A stretch of 64,000 bases of DNA. Origin: Paraburkholderia caballeronis. GTDB lineage: Bacteria > Pseudomonadota > Gammaproteobacteria > Burkholderiales > Burkholderiaceae. The stretch is taken from assembly GCF_900104845.1 (NCBI RefSeq), contig NZ_FNSR01000002.1, forward strand, positions 434,001 through 498,000, given 5' to 3'. The first letter of the stretch is position 1. Every line of letters begins with the position of its first letter. Positions 29,373-38,623 of the stretch are shown here, piece after piece. The translations under genes were made by a program, and so were the position numbers. Under the pieces are notes generated by a model. The model had not been told where the DNA came from, did not search any database, and worked only from the letters and a program-made list of their open reading frames with translations.

Positions 29373-30563
29373 ATGACCGATCTCTCGACACCCGTTTCCC
29401 CGCAGGCTCAGCCGGCCGCCGGCGCGTCCGGCGCGCCGCAGGTCGCGCCGCCGCTGTGGCTGCTCGCCGAACTGACGTACCGCTGCCCGCTGCATTGCGT
29501 GTTCTGCTACAACCCCGTGGATTACACGGCGCATCGCGACGAACTCGACACCGCGCAATGGGTGAAGGTGCTGCGCGAAGCGCGCGCGATCGGCGCGGTG
29601 CAACTGGGTTTTTCCGGCGGAGAGCCGCTGTTGCGCGACGACCTCGAACAACTGGTGGACGAAGGCCATCGGCTCGGCTTCTACACCAACCTCATCACGT
29701 CCGGCGTCGGCCTCACCGACGCGCGGCTCGGCGCGCTGAAGGAAGCCGGTCTCGATCACATCCAGCTGTCGTTCCAGGACTCGACGCAGGAACTGAACGA
29801 CTTCCTCAGCAGCACGCGCACGTTCGACCTGAAGAAGCGCGTCGCGGACTCGATCAAGCGGCACGGCTTCCCGATGGTGCTGAACTGCGTGCTGCATCGG
29901 TACAACCTTCCGCACGTCGAGAAGATCATCGACATGGCGCTCGCGCTCGGCGCGGAATATCTGGAACTCGCGAACACGCAGTACTACGGCTGGGCGCACG
30001 CGAACCGCGACCAGCTGCTGCCGACGCGCGAGCAACTGGAGCACGCGGAAGCCGTCGTCGAACGTTATCGCCGCACGCACGGCAACCAGTGCCGCATTTT
30101 CTTCGTCGTGCCGGACTACTTCGAGAACCGGCCGAAGGCGTGCATGAACGGCTGGGGCTCGGTGTTCCTCGGCGTCGCGCCGGACGGCGCCGCGCTGCCG
30201 TGCCATACCGCGCGCAGCCTGCCGGGCCTCACGTTCCCGAACGTGAAGGACACGCCGGTGCGCGACATCTGGTACGACAGCGACGCGTTCAACCGCTTTC
30301 GCGGCTACGCATGGATGAAGGAGCCGTGCCGCAGTTGCGGCGAGCGCACGCGCGACTTCGGCGGCTGCCGCTGCCAGGCGTATCTGCTGACCGGCGACGC
30401 GGCGAACACCGACCCGGTCTGCGACCTGTCTCCGCTGCACGAACAGGTAGTCGATGTCGTGCGCCGCGCGGCGGCGGCCGCCGATGTGCGCGAGCAGCCG
30501 ATCGTGTTCCGCAACGACGCGAACTCGCGCCGCTTCGCTTCCGGCAAGGGAGGCCCGCAATGA
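29373..30563 (+). CDS. pqqE: PqqE, radical SAM enzyme crosslinking PqqA
   Basis: A 396-residue radical SAM/SPASM enzyme that joins the Glu and Tyr side chains of PqqA. The radical SAM cluster motif CPLHCVFC (Cys38, Cys42, Cys45) and the C-terminal auxiliary-cluster cysteines (CMNGWGS, CHTARS, CRSCGERTRDFGGCRCQAY) are all visible. The N-terminal 25 residues are Pro/Ala-rich. The 3' end overlaps the response-regulator gene by 4 bp. Confidence 0.95.
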   Translation: MTDLSTPVSPQAQPAAGASGAPQVAPPLWLLAELTYRCPLHCVFCYNPVDYTAHRDELDTAQWVKVLREARAIGAVQLGFSGGEPLLRDDLEQLVDEGHRLGFYTNLITSGVGLTDARLGALKEAGLDHIQLSFQDSTQELNDFLSSTRTFDLKKRVADSIKRHGFPMVLNCVLHRYNLPHVEKIIDMALALGAEYLELANTQYYGWAHANRDQLLPTREQLEHAEAVVERYRRTHGNQCRIFFVVPDYFENRPKACMNGWGSVFLGVAPDGAALPCHTARSLPGLTFPNVKDTPVRDIWYDSDAFNRFRGYAWMKEPCRSCGERTRDFGGCRCQAYLLTGDAANTDPVCDLSPLHEQVVDVVRRAAAAADVREQPIVFRNDANSRRFASGKGGPQ

Positions 30564-31228
30564 TGCACACCGGCATTTCCGTGCTGCTCGTCGACGACCA
30601 TGCGGTCGTGCGCGAAGGCTACCGGCGGCTGCTCGACCTCGAACCGGACATGTGCGTGAGCGGCGAGGCCGCCGACGCCGCGCACGCGTACCAGCGCTTC
30701 TGCGCGCAGCCGCCGGACGTCGTCGTGATGGACCTGTCGCTGCCCGGCGCGAGCGGCATCGAGGCGATGCGGCGGATGCTCGCGCGCGAGCCGGACGCGC
30801 GCGTGCTGATGTTCAGCGTGCACGAGGAGGCGATCTTCGTGCGCCGCGCGCTCGACGCGGGCGCGCTCGGCTACGTGACGAAAGCGAGCGCGCCGGACGT
30901 GCTGGTCGAAGCGGTGCGCGCGGTCGCGCGGCGGGTCCGTTATCTGAGCCCCGACGTCACGCAGGCACTCGCCATGCGCCACGCGTTCCATGAGGGGCCG
31001 CCGGGGCGTCAACTGTCCGCGCGCGAGTTCGAGGTGCTGAGGCTGCTGGTGCAGGGGTATACGCTGCCGAGCATCGCGGAGAAACTCGGCGTGAGCCAGA
31101 AGACCGTCGCGAATCATCAGTCCGCGATCCGCCAGAAGTTCGGCGCGGACAACGGCGTGCAACTCGCGCGGATGGCGAGCCGCCTCGGCCTTCAGTTCAC
31201 GGCGACCGGTTCCGCCAGCCCCGCGTGA
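30560..31228 (+). CDS. LuxR/NarL-type response regulator, MoxX-like
   Basis: A 222-residue two-component regulator: receiver domain (Asp12-Asp13, phospho-acceptor Asp58 in VVMDLSLPG, Lys in YVTKAS) and a C-terminal LuxR helix-turn-helix (LSAREFEVLRLLVQGYTLPS, then IAEKLGVSQKTVANHQSAIR). It is translationally coupled to pqqE (ATGA) and its 3' end overlaps the convergent sensor-kinase gene by 37 bp. In Paracoccus the MoxYX pair and in pseudomonads related LuxR regulators control PQQ-dependent alcohol oxidation; the same role is inferred here. Confidence 0.9.
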   Translation: MMHTGISVLLVDDHAVVREGYRRLLDLEPDMCVSGEAADAAHAYQRFCAQPPDVVVMDLSLPGASGIEAMRRMLAREPDARVLMFSVHEEAIFVRRALDAGALGYVTKASAPDVLVEAVRAVARRVRYLSPDVTQALAMRHAFHEGPPGRQLSAREFEVLRLLVQGYTLPSIAEKLGVSQKTVANHQSAIRQKFGADNGVQLARMASRLGLQFTATGSASPA

Positions 31229-32235
31229 GCGGGCACCCGCGCGCAGAACATGAAGCCGTTGCCCGGCTCGCTCGCGATCCGGAATTCGCCGCCGAGCGCC
31301 TCGACGCGCTCGCGCATCCCGATCAGCCCGAGGCCCGCGCGCGGCGCGGCCAGATCGACGCCGGGGCCGTCGTCGGCCATCGTGACGACGATCTCGTCGA
31401 CGCCGCCCGCGTCCCGCGTTTCCTCGCGCATTTCCGGTTCGTCCCGGCCGTCCACCGCGTCGCGCGGCGCGCGCACCAGGTAGATTTCGACGCGCGATGC
31501 GCGCGCGAACTTCGACACGTTCGTCAGCCCTTCCTGCACGAGCCGGTATAGCGTGATGTTCAGGCGGTCGCTCAGGCCGCCGAAGTCGCCTTCGATCGCG
31601 AGCGAGAACGTCGCGTCCGGCAGCCGCTCGCGCCAGCCGTCCACGCAATGCTCGATCGCGGTCGCGAGCCCAAGCTCGTCGAGGCCGGTCGGCCGCAGCC
31701 GGCGGATCATCGTGCCGATCTGCCGGTACACGTGCGTCGCGCTCGACACGACGTTCAGCGCGAGCCGGTGCGTCTCGGCATCCCGTTGCGCCGACAGGTC
31801 GCGAATGCGCGCGCCGTCGAGCGAGATCGCGTTCAGGTACTGGCCCAGTTCGTCGTGAAGCTCGCGCGCGAGATGGCGGCGCTCGCGCTCCTGCGCATCG
31901 TTCGCCTGGACGACCAGACGCCGGTTGTCGTCGAGCAGCCGTTCGGCCTCTTTTTCGAGCGCGTGGCGGCGCACCAGTTCGCGTTGCAGTTCGCGCCAGC
32001 GCCGCCACGCAAACCACGCGAGGCCGAGCGCGAGCATCAGCAGCGTCGCGGGCAGTTCGTCCAGTTGAAAACGTTCCGCGCGGCGCGTCCAGCGGTATGC
32101 GAGTTCGCTCACGTCGAAGCTCACGCACAGCGCCGCGACGATCGCCGTCACGACGACCACGCATGCAAGGTCGCGCCACACCGTCGATGACGGCGGCCGG
32201 CTCGAAGCGGAACGGGGGGCGTTTTCGCGTGGCAT
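31192..32235 (-). CDS. HPK7-type sensor histidine kinase, MoxY-like
   Basis: A 347-residue membrane kinase. Two membrane segments (about 22-40 and 62-79) frame a short periplasmic loop of about 20 residues, followed by a coiled-coil stretch and the HPK7 dimerisation motif ERERRHLARELHDELGQ with the phosphorylated His near 127, then N-box-like QEGLTNVSKFA and G-box DDGPGVD and GLGLIGMRERV. The tiny external loop leaves little room for a ligand domain, so the signal may be membrane- or redox-borne. A GTG immediately before the chosen ATG would also serve. It is convergent with its presumed partner regulator and divergent from the TonB receptor. Confidence 0.9.
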   Translation of the reverse strand: MPRENAPRSASSRPPSSTVWRDLACVVVVTAIVAALCVSFDVSELAYRWTRRAERFQLDELPATLLMLALGLAWFAWRRWRELQRELVRRHALEKEAERLLDDNRRLVVQANDAQERERRHLARELHDELGQYLNAISLDGARIRDLSAQRDAETHRLALNVVSSATHVYRQIGTMIRRLRPTGLDELGLATAIEHCVDGWRERLPDATFSLAIEGDFGGLSDRLNITLYRLVQEGLTNVSKFARASRVEIYLVRAPRDAVDGRDEPEMREETRDAGGVDEIVVTMADDGPGVDLAAPRAGLGLIGMRERVEALGGEFRIASEPGNGFMFCARVPAHAGLAEPVAVN

Positions 32236-32289
32236 CACGAGCGCATTCTAACCGCGCGCGCATCGCGAACGCGGCATTGACCCCGCTTT

Positions 32290-32324
32290 GGGAAACGTTC
32301 CCTGTCACTTCGGGAAATTCTCCC
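32290..32324. promoter_or_regulatory. Tandem GGGAAA-N3-TCCC palindromes between kinase and TonB receptor
   Basis: GGGAAACGTTCCC (32290-32302) and GGGAAATTCTCCC (32312-32324) have centres 22 bp apart, two DNA turns, as expected for cooperative binding on one face. A third copy lies at 36886-36898. They sit in the divergent promoter region of the kinase and receptor genes, 158-190 bp before the receptor start. A binding site of the adjacent LuxR-type regulator is the simplest reading (inference). Confidence 0.6.
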
Positions 32325-32481
32325 AAGCCGTTCCGCAAACCGTGTGTAAAGCTCCTGTCAACCGCGCGCGACTGCCGGCGCGGCCCGCGAGAAACAAAGA
32401 CAGCCCGGCCGCTTTCCTCCCGCGCCGGCATATGGGCGAGATCCATGGACGAAAACCATGGGCGAGACAAGAGAGACAACC

Positions 32482-34827
32482 ATGTGCAGACCTGACCTCC
32501 TCCCGTCATGGCCGCGCTTTCGTCGGCGCGCCGGCCTCACCCTGTTCTTCGGCACCGCGCTCGCGGGCGCGCCGCCCGCCGTGTGGGCGCAGGCCGCGCC
32601 CGAGGCGGCGTCCGCCGTCGCGGTCACGCCCGCGGCCGGGACCGCCGCGAACACCGCCGCGCCGGCCGGACCCGAGCGCCAGCTTGCGCCGATCGTCGTG
32701 ATCGGCACGACGCCGCTCCTCGGCATCGGCACGCCGCTCACCCAGGTGCCGGCCAACGTGCAGACCGTGCGCGGCGCGGACATCGACCGCCAGCACCACT
32801 CGACGCTGACCGACTTCTTCGAGAAGAACGTGCAGAGCGTCGCGATCAACGAGGCGCAGGGCAACCCGTACCAGGTGGACGTCAACTATCGCGGCTTCAC
32901 CGCGTCGCCGCTGCTCGGCACGCCGCAGGGGCTGTCGGTGTTCATGGACGGCGTGCGGATCAACGAGCCGTTCGGCGACGTCGTGAACTGGGACCTGATT
33001 CCGCAGCAGGCGATCGACACGATCCAGCTGATCCCCGGCTCGAACCCGACCTATGGGCTGAACACGCTCGGCGGCGCGCTCGCGATCACGACGAAGAACG
33101 GCCGCGACAACCCCGGCGGCTCGGCCGAGATCAGCGGCGGCTCGTGGGGACGCAAGACCGCGCAACTGGAACAGGGCGGCACGATCGGCCAGAACCTCGA
33201 CTACTACGCGACCGGCAACCTCACGAACGACAACGGCTGGGCCGACCACAATTCGAGCCGCGTGCGCCAGGGCTTCGGCAAGCTGCGCTACAAGGATGCG
33301 GACACGACGCTGTCGCTGTCCGCCGGCGGCGCGGACAACGACCTGCAAGGCTCGCAGACGATCCCGCGCTCGTTCCTCGACAACCGCCGCCAGGCGTACA
33401 CGTTCCCGGACCAGAACAAGAACAGCGCCGCGTACGTGACGCTGAACGGCGACCACTACTTCAACGACAACGTCGAACTGAGCGGCAACGTGTACTACCG
33501 CCACTTCGACAACACGAACATCAGCAGCAACACCAACGGCGACTTCGACCCGGACGACGACGACTCGCCGCAAGGCACCAACGAACGCTCGGACGTGACG
33601 ACCGACAGCTACGGCGCGAGCCTGCAACTGACGCTGCTCGGCAAGGTGCTGGGGATGAAGAACCAGCTCGTCGCGGGCGCCGCCGCCGATTTCGCGAACA
33701 CGCGTTATCAGGAGTCGTCGCAGGACGCGTTCTTCACGCCGTCGCGCGCGACGATCGGCATCGGCGACTACGACCTCGAAACCGACGCGAAGACGCGCAA
33801 CGCGAACTACGGGCTCTACGTGAGCGACACGCTGTCGATCACCGACCAGTGGTCCGCGACGTTTTCCGGCCGTTACAACTGGGCGCGCGCGAACATCGCG
33901 GATCAGACCGGCGAGCAGCCGGGGCTGAACGCGCGCCATACGTTCTCGCGCTTCAACCCCGCGTTCGGCGTCAACTGGAACCCAGTGCCGGGTTTCACCG
34001 CGTATGCGACGTACAACGAGGGGATGCGCTCGCCGACCGCGATCGAACTCGCGTGCGCGGACCCGAGCGCGCCGTGCTCGCTGCCGAACGACTTCCTGTC
34101 CGACCCGGCGCTGAAGCCGGTGGTGTCGAAAACGTTCGAGGTCGGCGCGCGCGGCCGGGTCGGCTCGGCGACGACGTGGAGCGTCGCCGCGTTCCGCACG
34201 ACGCTGTCCGACGACATCCAGTTCATCAGCAGCGCGGTGACCGCGAATCAGGGCTTTTTCCAGAACGTCGGCAAGACCCGCCGCCAGGGCTTCGAACTCG
34301 GCGGGCATACGCAGTGGGGGCCGGTCGGCGTCGGCGCGAACTACAGCTACGTCGACGCGACGTATCAGTCGACGTGGACCGAGAGCAGCCCGAGCAATTC
34401 AAGCTCGGACGGGAACGGCAACATCACCGTGCATTCCGGCGACCGCATTCCGGGCATCCCCGCGAACACGGTGAAGCTGCGGCTCGACTACACGCCGCTG
34501 TCGGCACTGAACTTCGGCGCGAACCTGACGTGGCGCGGCAGCATCTTCGCGCGCGGCGACGAGAACAACCAGGACTCGAACGGCAAGATCCCCGGGTACT
34601 TCCTCGTCGATCTCGACACGACGTGGAACGTGACGAAGCAGTTGCAGGTGTTCGCGCTCGTGACGAACCTGCTGAACAAGCGTTATGCGAGCTTCGGCGT
34701 GCTCGGCGAGAACTTCTTCACCGGGCCGGGTCGGACGTTCGACGGGACCAATCCGGCCAACGAGCAGTTCGTCGGCGTGGGTGCGCCGCGCGGGGCGTGG
34801 GTCGGGTTGAGGTATGCGTGGAAGTAG
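32482..34827 (+). CDS. TonB-dependent outer-membrane receptor
   Basis: A 781-residue outer-membrane transporter. An arginine-rich signal peptide ends near VWAQA, a Pro/Ala linker leads to the plug (QVPANVQTVRGADI, YRGFTASPLLGTPQGLSVFM, GSNPTYGLNTLGGALAITTK), and the barrel ends with the family-type LNKRYASFGV and final GLRYAWK. An ATG at 32458 would add eight residues; 32482 was chosen for a normal signal-peptide length. The receptor stands between a PQQ-operon two-component system and a tonB-exbB-exbD operon, beside a lanthanide-type alcohol dehydrogenase. Substrate is unknown; lanthanide chelate (as LutH/LanA) or PQQ (as E. coli PqqU) are the two reasoned options. Confidence 0.92.
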   Translation: MCRPDLLPSWPRFRRRAGLTLFFGTALAGAPPAVWAQAAPEAASAVAVTPAAGTAANTAAPAGPERQLAPIVVIGTTPLLGIGTPLTQVPANVQTVRGADIDRQHHSTLTDFFEKNVQSVAINEAQGNPYQVDVNYRGFTASPLLGTPQGLSVFMDGVRINEPFGDVVNWDLIPQQAIDTIQLIPGSNPTYGLNTLGGALAITTKNGRDNPGGSAEISGGSWGRKTAQLEQGGTIGQNLDYYATGNLTNDNGWADHNSSRVRQGFGKLRYKDADTTLSLSAGGADNDLQGSQTIPRSFLDNRRQAYTFPDQNKNSAAYVTLNGDHYFNDNVELSGNVYYRHFDNTNISSNTNGDFDPDDDDSPQGTNERSDVTTDSYGASLQLTLLGKVLGMKNQLVAGAAADFANTRYQESSQDAFFTPSRATIGIGDYDLETDAKTRNANYGLYVSDTLSITDQWSATFSGRYNWARANIADQTGEQPGLNARHTFSRFNPAFGVNWNPVPGFTAYATYNEGMRSPTAIELACADPSAPCSLPNDFLSDPALKPVVSKTFEVGARGRVGSATTWSVAAFRTTLSDDIQFISSAVTANQGFFQNVGKTRRQGFELGGHTQWGPVGVGANYSYVDATYQSTWTESSPSNSSSDGNGNITVHSGDRIPGIPANTVKLRLDYTPLSALNFGANLTWRGSIFARGDENNQDSNGKIPGYFLVDLDTTWNVTKQLQVFALVTNLLNKRYASFGVLGENFFTGPGRTFDGTNPANEQFVGVGAPRGAWVGLRYAWK

Positions 34828-34894
34828 TCCGGTGGACGCGGCGGCATGACCCAGGCGCGGTGCGCGTGTGCGCCGCCGCGTTCCGGTCCGCAGG

Positions 34895-35368
34895 CTAGAA
34901 CAGCGAATCGAACGTCCGCAGCAGCCACGCCATCGGCGCGGACATGCCGAAGAACTGAAGAATCAGCGCGATCGCGCATACGATGACGAGCGCCTTCACC
35001 GCGAACTTGACGATATGGACCGCCGCGAAGAAGAACACGCCGGCGAGCAGTCCCGCGAACGCAGCGAGCAACGCGCGCGCGCCCAGCACGGGCCACGAGA
35101 GATGGAGCGCGGTCAGCGCATACAGCGCGTAACCGACGACGAACAGCATCGCCCCCGATCGCGCGCTGCCCGACAACGTGAACGGCGCATGCGGCTGCGG
35201 CTGCACCTCGCGCGGCGCGGCCCCGCCGTAGTGAGGCACGAGCGGGCTGCTCGTCGTCTCGCGCATCCAGGCCTCGCGGGCGCGCAGGCCCTCCCGATAC
35301 GCTTCGTTGTCTCTTCCATTGGGCAGCAGGCCTTGCCTGCCCCGGTTCCAGTCTTCGTCGTAACTCAT
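34895..35368 (-). CDS. Small membrane protein of unknown function
   Basis: A 157-residue protein I do not recognise. The first 65 residues are hydrophilic and charged (MSYDEDWNRGRQGLLPNGRD); then come three hydrophobic helices (about 68-90, 95-118, 122-140) and a short tail. ATG 35368 has GGAG 7 nt upstream; another ATG lies 12 bp earlier. It is convergent with the TonB receptor and followed only by 67 bp, so it is probably its own unit. No link to PQQ metabolism can be shown. Confidence 0.7.
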   Translation of the reverse strand: MSYDEDWNRGRQGLLPNGRDNEAYREGLRAREAWMRETTSSPLVPHYGGAAPREVQPQPHAPFTLSGSARSGAMLFVVGYALYALTALHLSWPVLGARALLAAFAGLLAGVFFFAAVHIVKFAVKALVIVCAIALILQFFGMSAPMAWLLRTFDSLF

Positions 35369-35606
35369 GGGTCGCTCCACCGACGGACACGCGAGCTACG
35401 TTAAGGGTAGTGTAAAGACGCGGACATTCAAGACGCATTGCCGAGCACCATGCGCCACAATCCTCGCCTTGTCCGCCTTCCGGTGACTGTCCCCGTTCTT
35501 CGATGCGTGCCGTCCCCGCTCGACAAAGCCGGGAGCCGCGCATTGCGCTGACGAATGACGAATGCGGCCGCGCGGCCGCACTCATCGCACGCTGCGGGCA
35601 AACGAA

Positions 35607-35632
35607 AAAGCCCCGGTTTCAGCCGGGGCTTT
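35607..35632 (-). terminator. Intrinsic terminator after the beta-propeller gene
   Basis: A perfect 10-bp stem AAAGCCCCGG / CCGGGGCTTT with a 6-nt loop. Read on the minus strand it is followed by TTTTTC, giving a strong terminator 37 bp beyond the beta-propeller stop. Confidence 0.85.
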
Positions 35633-35668
35633 GCTCCGTCATGCGACGCCGCGTCGTGAATGCGGCGC

Positions 35669-36799
35669 TCAATGCGACACGATCGACCCGTCGCTCGCCG
35701 GCCACGTGACGATGCCCCACGCGAGCGGCAGATCGCCGATCTGCTTCAGCGGCTGATAACTCCGCGCATCGAGCACGTACACCGCATCGGAACGGCCGCA
35801 CGCAACGAGCAGCTTCGAGCCGTCCGGCGTGAAGCTGAAGTGCCAGCAACGCTGCCCGACCGGCACGTCCGCGACGTGTTCATAGGTCTTCGCGTCGAAC
35901 ACCTGCAACGCCTTGTCGCGCGCGGCGGCGACGAACAGCCGCTTGCCGTCCGGCCCGTACGCGATGCCATACGGCCCGAGCTTCGTATCGACGGTCTTCA
36001 GCACCTTCAGGTCGTGCGCGTCGAGCACGACGAACTTGCTCAACGATTCGAGCGTCACCACGTAGACGCTGCCGTCCGGCGACAGCCGGATGCCGCGCGG
36101 CCGTCCGCCCGCCGCGAGCTTCACGGTGCGGATCGGCGCGCCGGTGCGCGCGTGATAAACCGACACCGTGTCGTCGCCCTCGTTCGTCACCAGCATCTCG
36201 TTGCCGTCGCGCGAGAACTCGACGCCTTCGGTCTCGTGGCCGCTCGTCACCGAATGCACGACGCGCCACGTCTTCAGATCGACGATCGCGATTTCGGCGG
36301 GCGGCTCATTCGCGTCGTCGTCCGCGCCGGGCTTGCCGCCGCCCGCGTGTTCGTCGGGTTTTCCCGCATCCGGCCTGCCCGCGTCGGGCTTGCCGCCCGC
36401 GCCCGGCGGCGGCCCATTCTCGCCGGGCTCATAGGTCACGTAGGCAAAACCGCGATGCACGCGCACGTATTCGGGGTTCTTGCCGATCTTCACGCGCTGC
36501 ACGACGTCGCCGGTCGCGGTGTCGATCGCGGCGAGGTCTCCCGTGTTCTTGTTCGCGACCAGCAACAGCTTGCCGTCGGCGGTGAGGCTCAGGCCGCGCG
36601 GGCCGTCCGCGCCGACCGGGAACGTCTTTGTGAGGCTCATCTGGTCGAGGTCGATCACGCCGACGCCGGCCTTTTCGCTCGTCACATACGCGTTCGGCGG
36701 CGCGGCGGCGGCCAGCGCGGTCCCGGCGGCCAGCGCGCACGCGACGGCGAGCGCAACGGGCCGCAGCGGCCGGGGGAACCGCAGTCGTTTCTGCTGCAT
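35669..36799 (-). CDS. PQQ-associated YVTN-type beta-propeller protein, periplasmic
   Basis: A 376-residue exported protein with a signal peptide (cleavage near ALAAAAPP) and YVTN/YncE-like blades (NAYVTSEKAGVGVIDL, GLSLTADGKLLLVANKNT, GVEFSRDGNEMLVTNEGDD, GIRLSPDGSVYVVTLES, GIAYGPDGKRLFVAAARD, HFSFTPDGSKLLVACGRS). Proteins of this group are known as PQQ-dependent-catabolism-associated beta-propellers, but have no firm activity. Residues about 121-158 are a Gly/Pro/Asp/Lys insertion between blades with PDAG repeats. ATG 36799 has GGAGGA upstream. It is divergent from tonB across 189 bp that hold a GGGAAA-N3-TCCC site. Confidence 0.87.
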   Translation of the reverse strand: MQQKRLRFPRPLRPVALAVACALAAGTALAAAAPPNAYVTSEKAGVGVIDLDQMSLTKTFPVGADGPRGLSLTADGKLLLVANKNTGDLAAIDTATGDVVQRVKIGKNPEYVRVHRGFAYVTYEPGENGPPPGAGGKPDAGRPDAGKPDEHAGGGKPGADDDANEPPAEIAIVDLKTWRVVHSVTSGHETEGVEFSRDGNEMLVTNEGDDTVSVYHARTGAPIRTVKLAAGGRPRGIRLSPDGSVYVVTLESLSKFVVLDAHDLKVLKTVDTKLGPYGIAYGPDGKRLFVAAARDKALQVFDAKTYEHVADVPVGQRCWHFSFTPDGSKLLVACGRSDAVYVLDARSYQPLKQIGDLPLAWGIVTWPASDGSIVSH

Positions 36800-36885
36800 G
36801 ATGTCTGTCCTCCATCCATGTCGTTCACTTCGAGGTATGGCGCCAACTTAGCCGATCGCACGAGCGTTTGGCAACGCAACGGGCC

Positions 36886-36898
36886 GGGAAAAGCTCCC
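36886..36898. promoter_or_regulatory. Third GGGAAA-N3-TCCC palindrome
   Basis: GGGAAAAGCTCCC lies between the divergent beta-propeller and tonB starts (87 bp and 90 bp away). It matches the tandem pair at 32290-32324 in both half-sites and in length, suggesting a shared regulator for the receptor, its motor and the beta-propeller. Confidence 0.55.
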
Positions 36899-36988
36899 GA
36901 ATTCGCCGGCCGCCGCGTCACGCCCGCGACGGCGGAGGACAATCGCGGTATCCGGTCAACAGGATGGCGGCGCGCCACGGCGGCGGCA

Positions 36989-37771
36989 ATGCGACAGGCA
37001 ACGGCGTTTCATTTCGGCTCCAGCGCGAAGGTTACGGCGCGGCGCGAATTCGCGGTCGCGTTCACGGTCGTGCTCGCGCTGCATGCGGCGCTCGCGGTGT
37101 GGATGCTGCGCTCGCGCGAGCGTCCGATGCCGCCGCCCGAGCCGCCGCGCACGATCGTCGCGCGGCTGCTGAGCGCAGCGCCTGTCGCGCCGCTTGCGCC
37201 AGCGGCCACGCCCGCCCAGGTTCCGCCGCGCGAGGCCGCCGCGCGGCCCGCCCTGACGCCAGTGCAACCGAAGCCGGCCGTCACGCCGAAACTGCGCGCG
37301 AAGCCGCCGGCCGCGCATCGCGAGATGCCCGCGCCCACGCTGCCGGTTCCGCCGTCGGCCGCCACGCAACCCGCGCCGCCCGCAGCCGTCGGAGCGGTCG
37401 GAGCGGTCGCTCACGACACGCCCACGCCGGCCACGACCGCGCCAGCAGCCCAGGCCGCGCAGCCGTCCGCCCCGTCCATCGCGACCGCCGCGCCCAAAGA
37501 GGTTTCGCATGTTGACTGCAACATCGCGCAGCCGGACTATCCTGAAGCAGCACGGCGGCGCGGCGAAAGCGGCACGGCGGTCGTGCGCTTCGTCGTCGGC
37601 GTGGACGGCCGCGTCGAGAGCGCGCGCATCCAGCAGAGCAGCGGCTCCGCGCGGCTCGACGACGCCGCGCTCGGCGCGCTGCACGGCAGCGCGTGCCGTC
37701 CATGGAAAGAGGCCGGCGTGCCGGTGCGCGTCGCGTACGCGCAGCCGTTCGTGTTCGGACTCGGCAACTGA
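36989..37771 (+). CDS. tonB: TonB energy-transducing protein
   Basis: A 260-residue TonB. One N-terminal membrane anchor (about 21-38, AVAFTVVLALHAALAVWML) is followed by a long Pro/Ala periplasm-spanning stretch and a C-terminal TonB domain (YPEAARRRGESGTAVVRFVV, DGRVESARIQQSSGS, LDDAALGAL). It couples inner-membrane proton motive force to outer-membrane receptors. ATG 36989 is chosen because it directly precedes the anchor. With exbB 36 bp behind and exbD overlapping, it forms a complete private motor for the nearby receptor. Confidence 0.9.
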   Translation: MRQATAFHFGSSAKVTARREFAVAFTVVLALHAALAVWMLRSRERPMPPPEPPRTIVARLLSAAPVAPLAPAATPAQVPPREAAARPALTPVQPKPAVTPKLRAKPPAAHREMPAPTLPVPPSAATQPAPPAAVGAVGAVAHDTPTPATTAPAAQAAQPSAPSIATAAPKEVSHVDCNIAQPDYPEAARRRGESGTAVVRFVVGVDGRVESARIQQSSGSARLDDAALGALHGSACRPWKEAGVPVRVAYAQPFVFGLGN

Positions 37772-37807
37772 TCGATGCGGCCGCGCGCGGCCCCGGGAGC
37801 GTCAGCG

Positions 37808-38623
37808 ATGCAGCACTATGGTCTGTCGAACGTATGGGAACAGGGGGACGCGGTCACGCGCGGCATCCTCGTGGCGTTGCTCGCGATGTCGGTGCTGTCG
37901 TGGGCCGTCATCATCGTGAAGCTGTGGCGCATCGCGATGCTTTCGCGCATCGTCGAGGTCGGCGCGGCGCCGTTCTGGCAAGCGGCGTCGTTCGACGCCG
38001 GCATCGCGCAGCTCGGCGCGGCCGCGCCGGCGCCGGAGCAGAACCCGCTGCTCGCGCTGGCGCTGGCGGGCCGCGAGGCGGTCGAGCATCACGGCGCCGC
38101 GCATCCTCAACTGCACGAACGGATCGGCATGTCCGACTGGATCACGCGCCAGTTGAAGAACACGCTCGACGAATGGATCGCGCGGATGCAGGGCGGCCTC
38201 GCGGTGCTCGCGTCGATCGGCAGCACCGCGCCGTTCGTCGGGCTGTTCGGCACCGTATGGGGCATCTATCACGCGCTGCTCGTGATCGGCGAGACCGGGC
38301 AGACGTCGATCGATCACGTCGCCGGCCCGGTCGGCGAATCGCTGATCATGACCGCGTTCGGCCTGTTCGTCGCGATCCCGGCGGTGCTCGGCTACAACGC
38401 GCTGACGCGGATGAACCGGGGCGTCGTGCTGAAGCTGAACCGCTTCGCGCACGACCTGCATGCGTATCTCGTGACCGGCGCGCAGTTGCCGTCGAAGGGC
38501 GGCGCGAGCATGCGCGTCGTCGCGCAACGCGAGCAGGACAGCGCGCGCGAGAATGCCGATGAAGACGCGAACGGCGAAGGCGGCCCGCGCGGCGGCGCGG
38601 GAGGAGCGTTCGAATGGCAATGA
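37808..38623 (+). CDS. exbB: ExbB proton-channel subunit
   Basis: A 271-residue MotA/TolQ/ExbB protein with three membrane helices (about 19-41, 135-157 and 175-195) and the conserved GGLAVLASIGSTAPFVGLFG TVWGI block. With ExbD it forms the proton channel that energises TonB. The last 40 residues are charged and Gly-rich and overlap exbD by 10 bp. Confidence 0.93.
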   Translation: MQHYGLSNVWEQGDAVTRGILVALLAMSVLSWAVIIVKLWRIAMLSRIVEVGAAPFWQAASFDAGIAQLGAAAPAPEQNPLLALALAGREAVEHHGAAHPQLHERIGMSDWITRQLKNTLDEWIARMQGGLAVLASIGSTAPFVGLFGTVWGIYHALLVIGETGQTSIDHVAGPVGESLIMTAFGLFVAIPAVLGYNALTRMNRGVVLKLNRFAHDLHAYLVTGAQLPSKGGASMRVVAQREQDSARENADEDANGEGGPRGGAGGAFEWQ

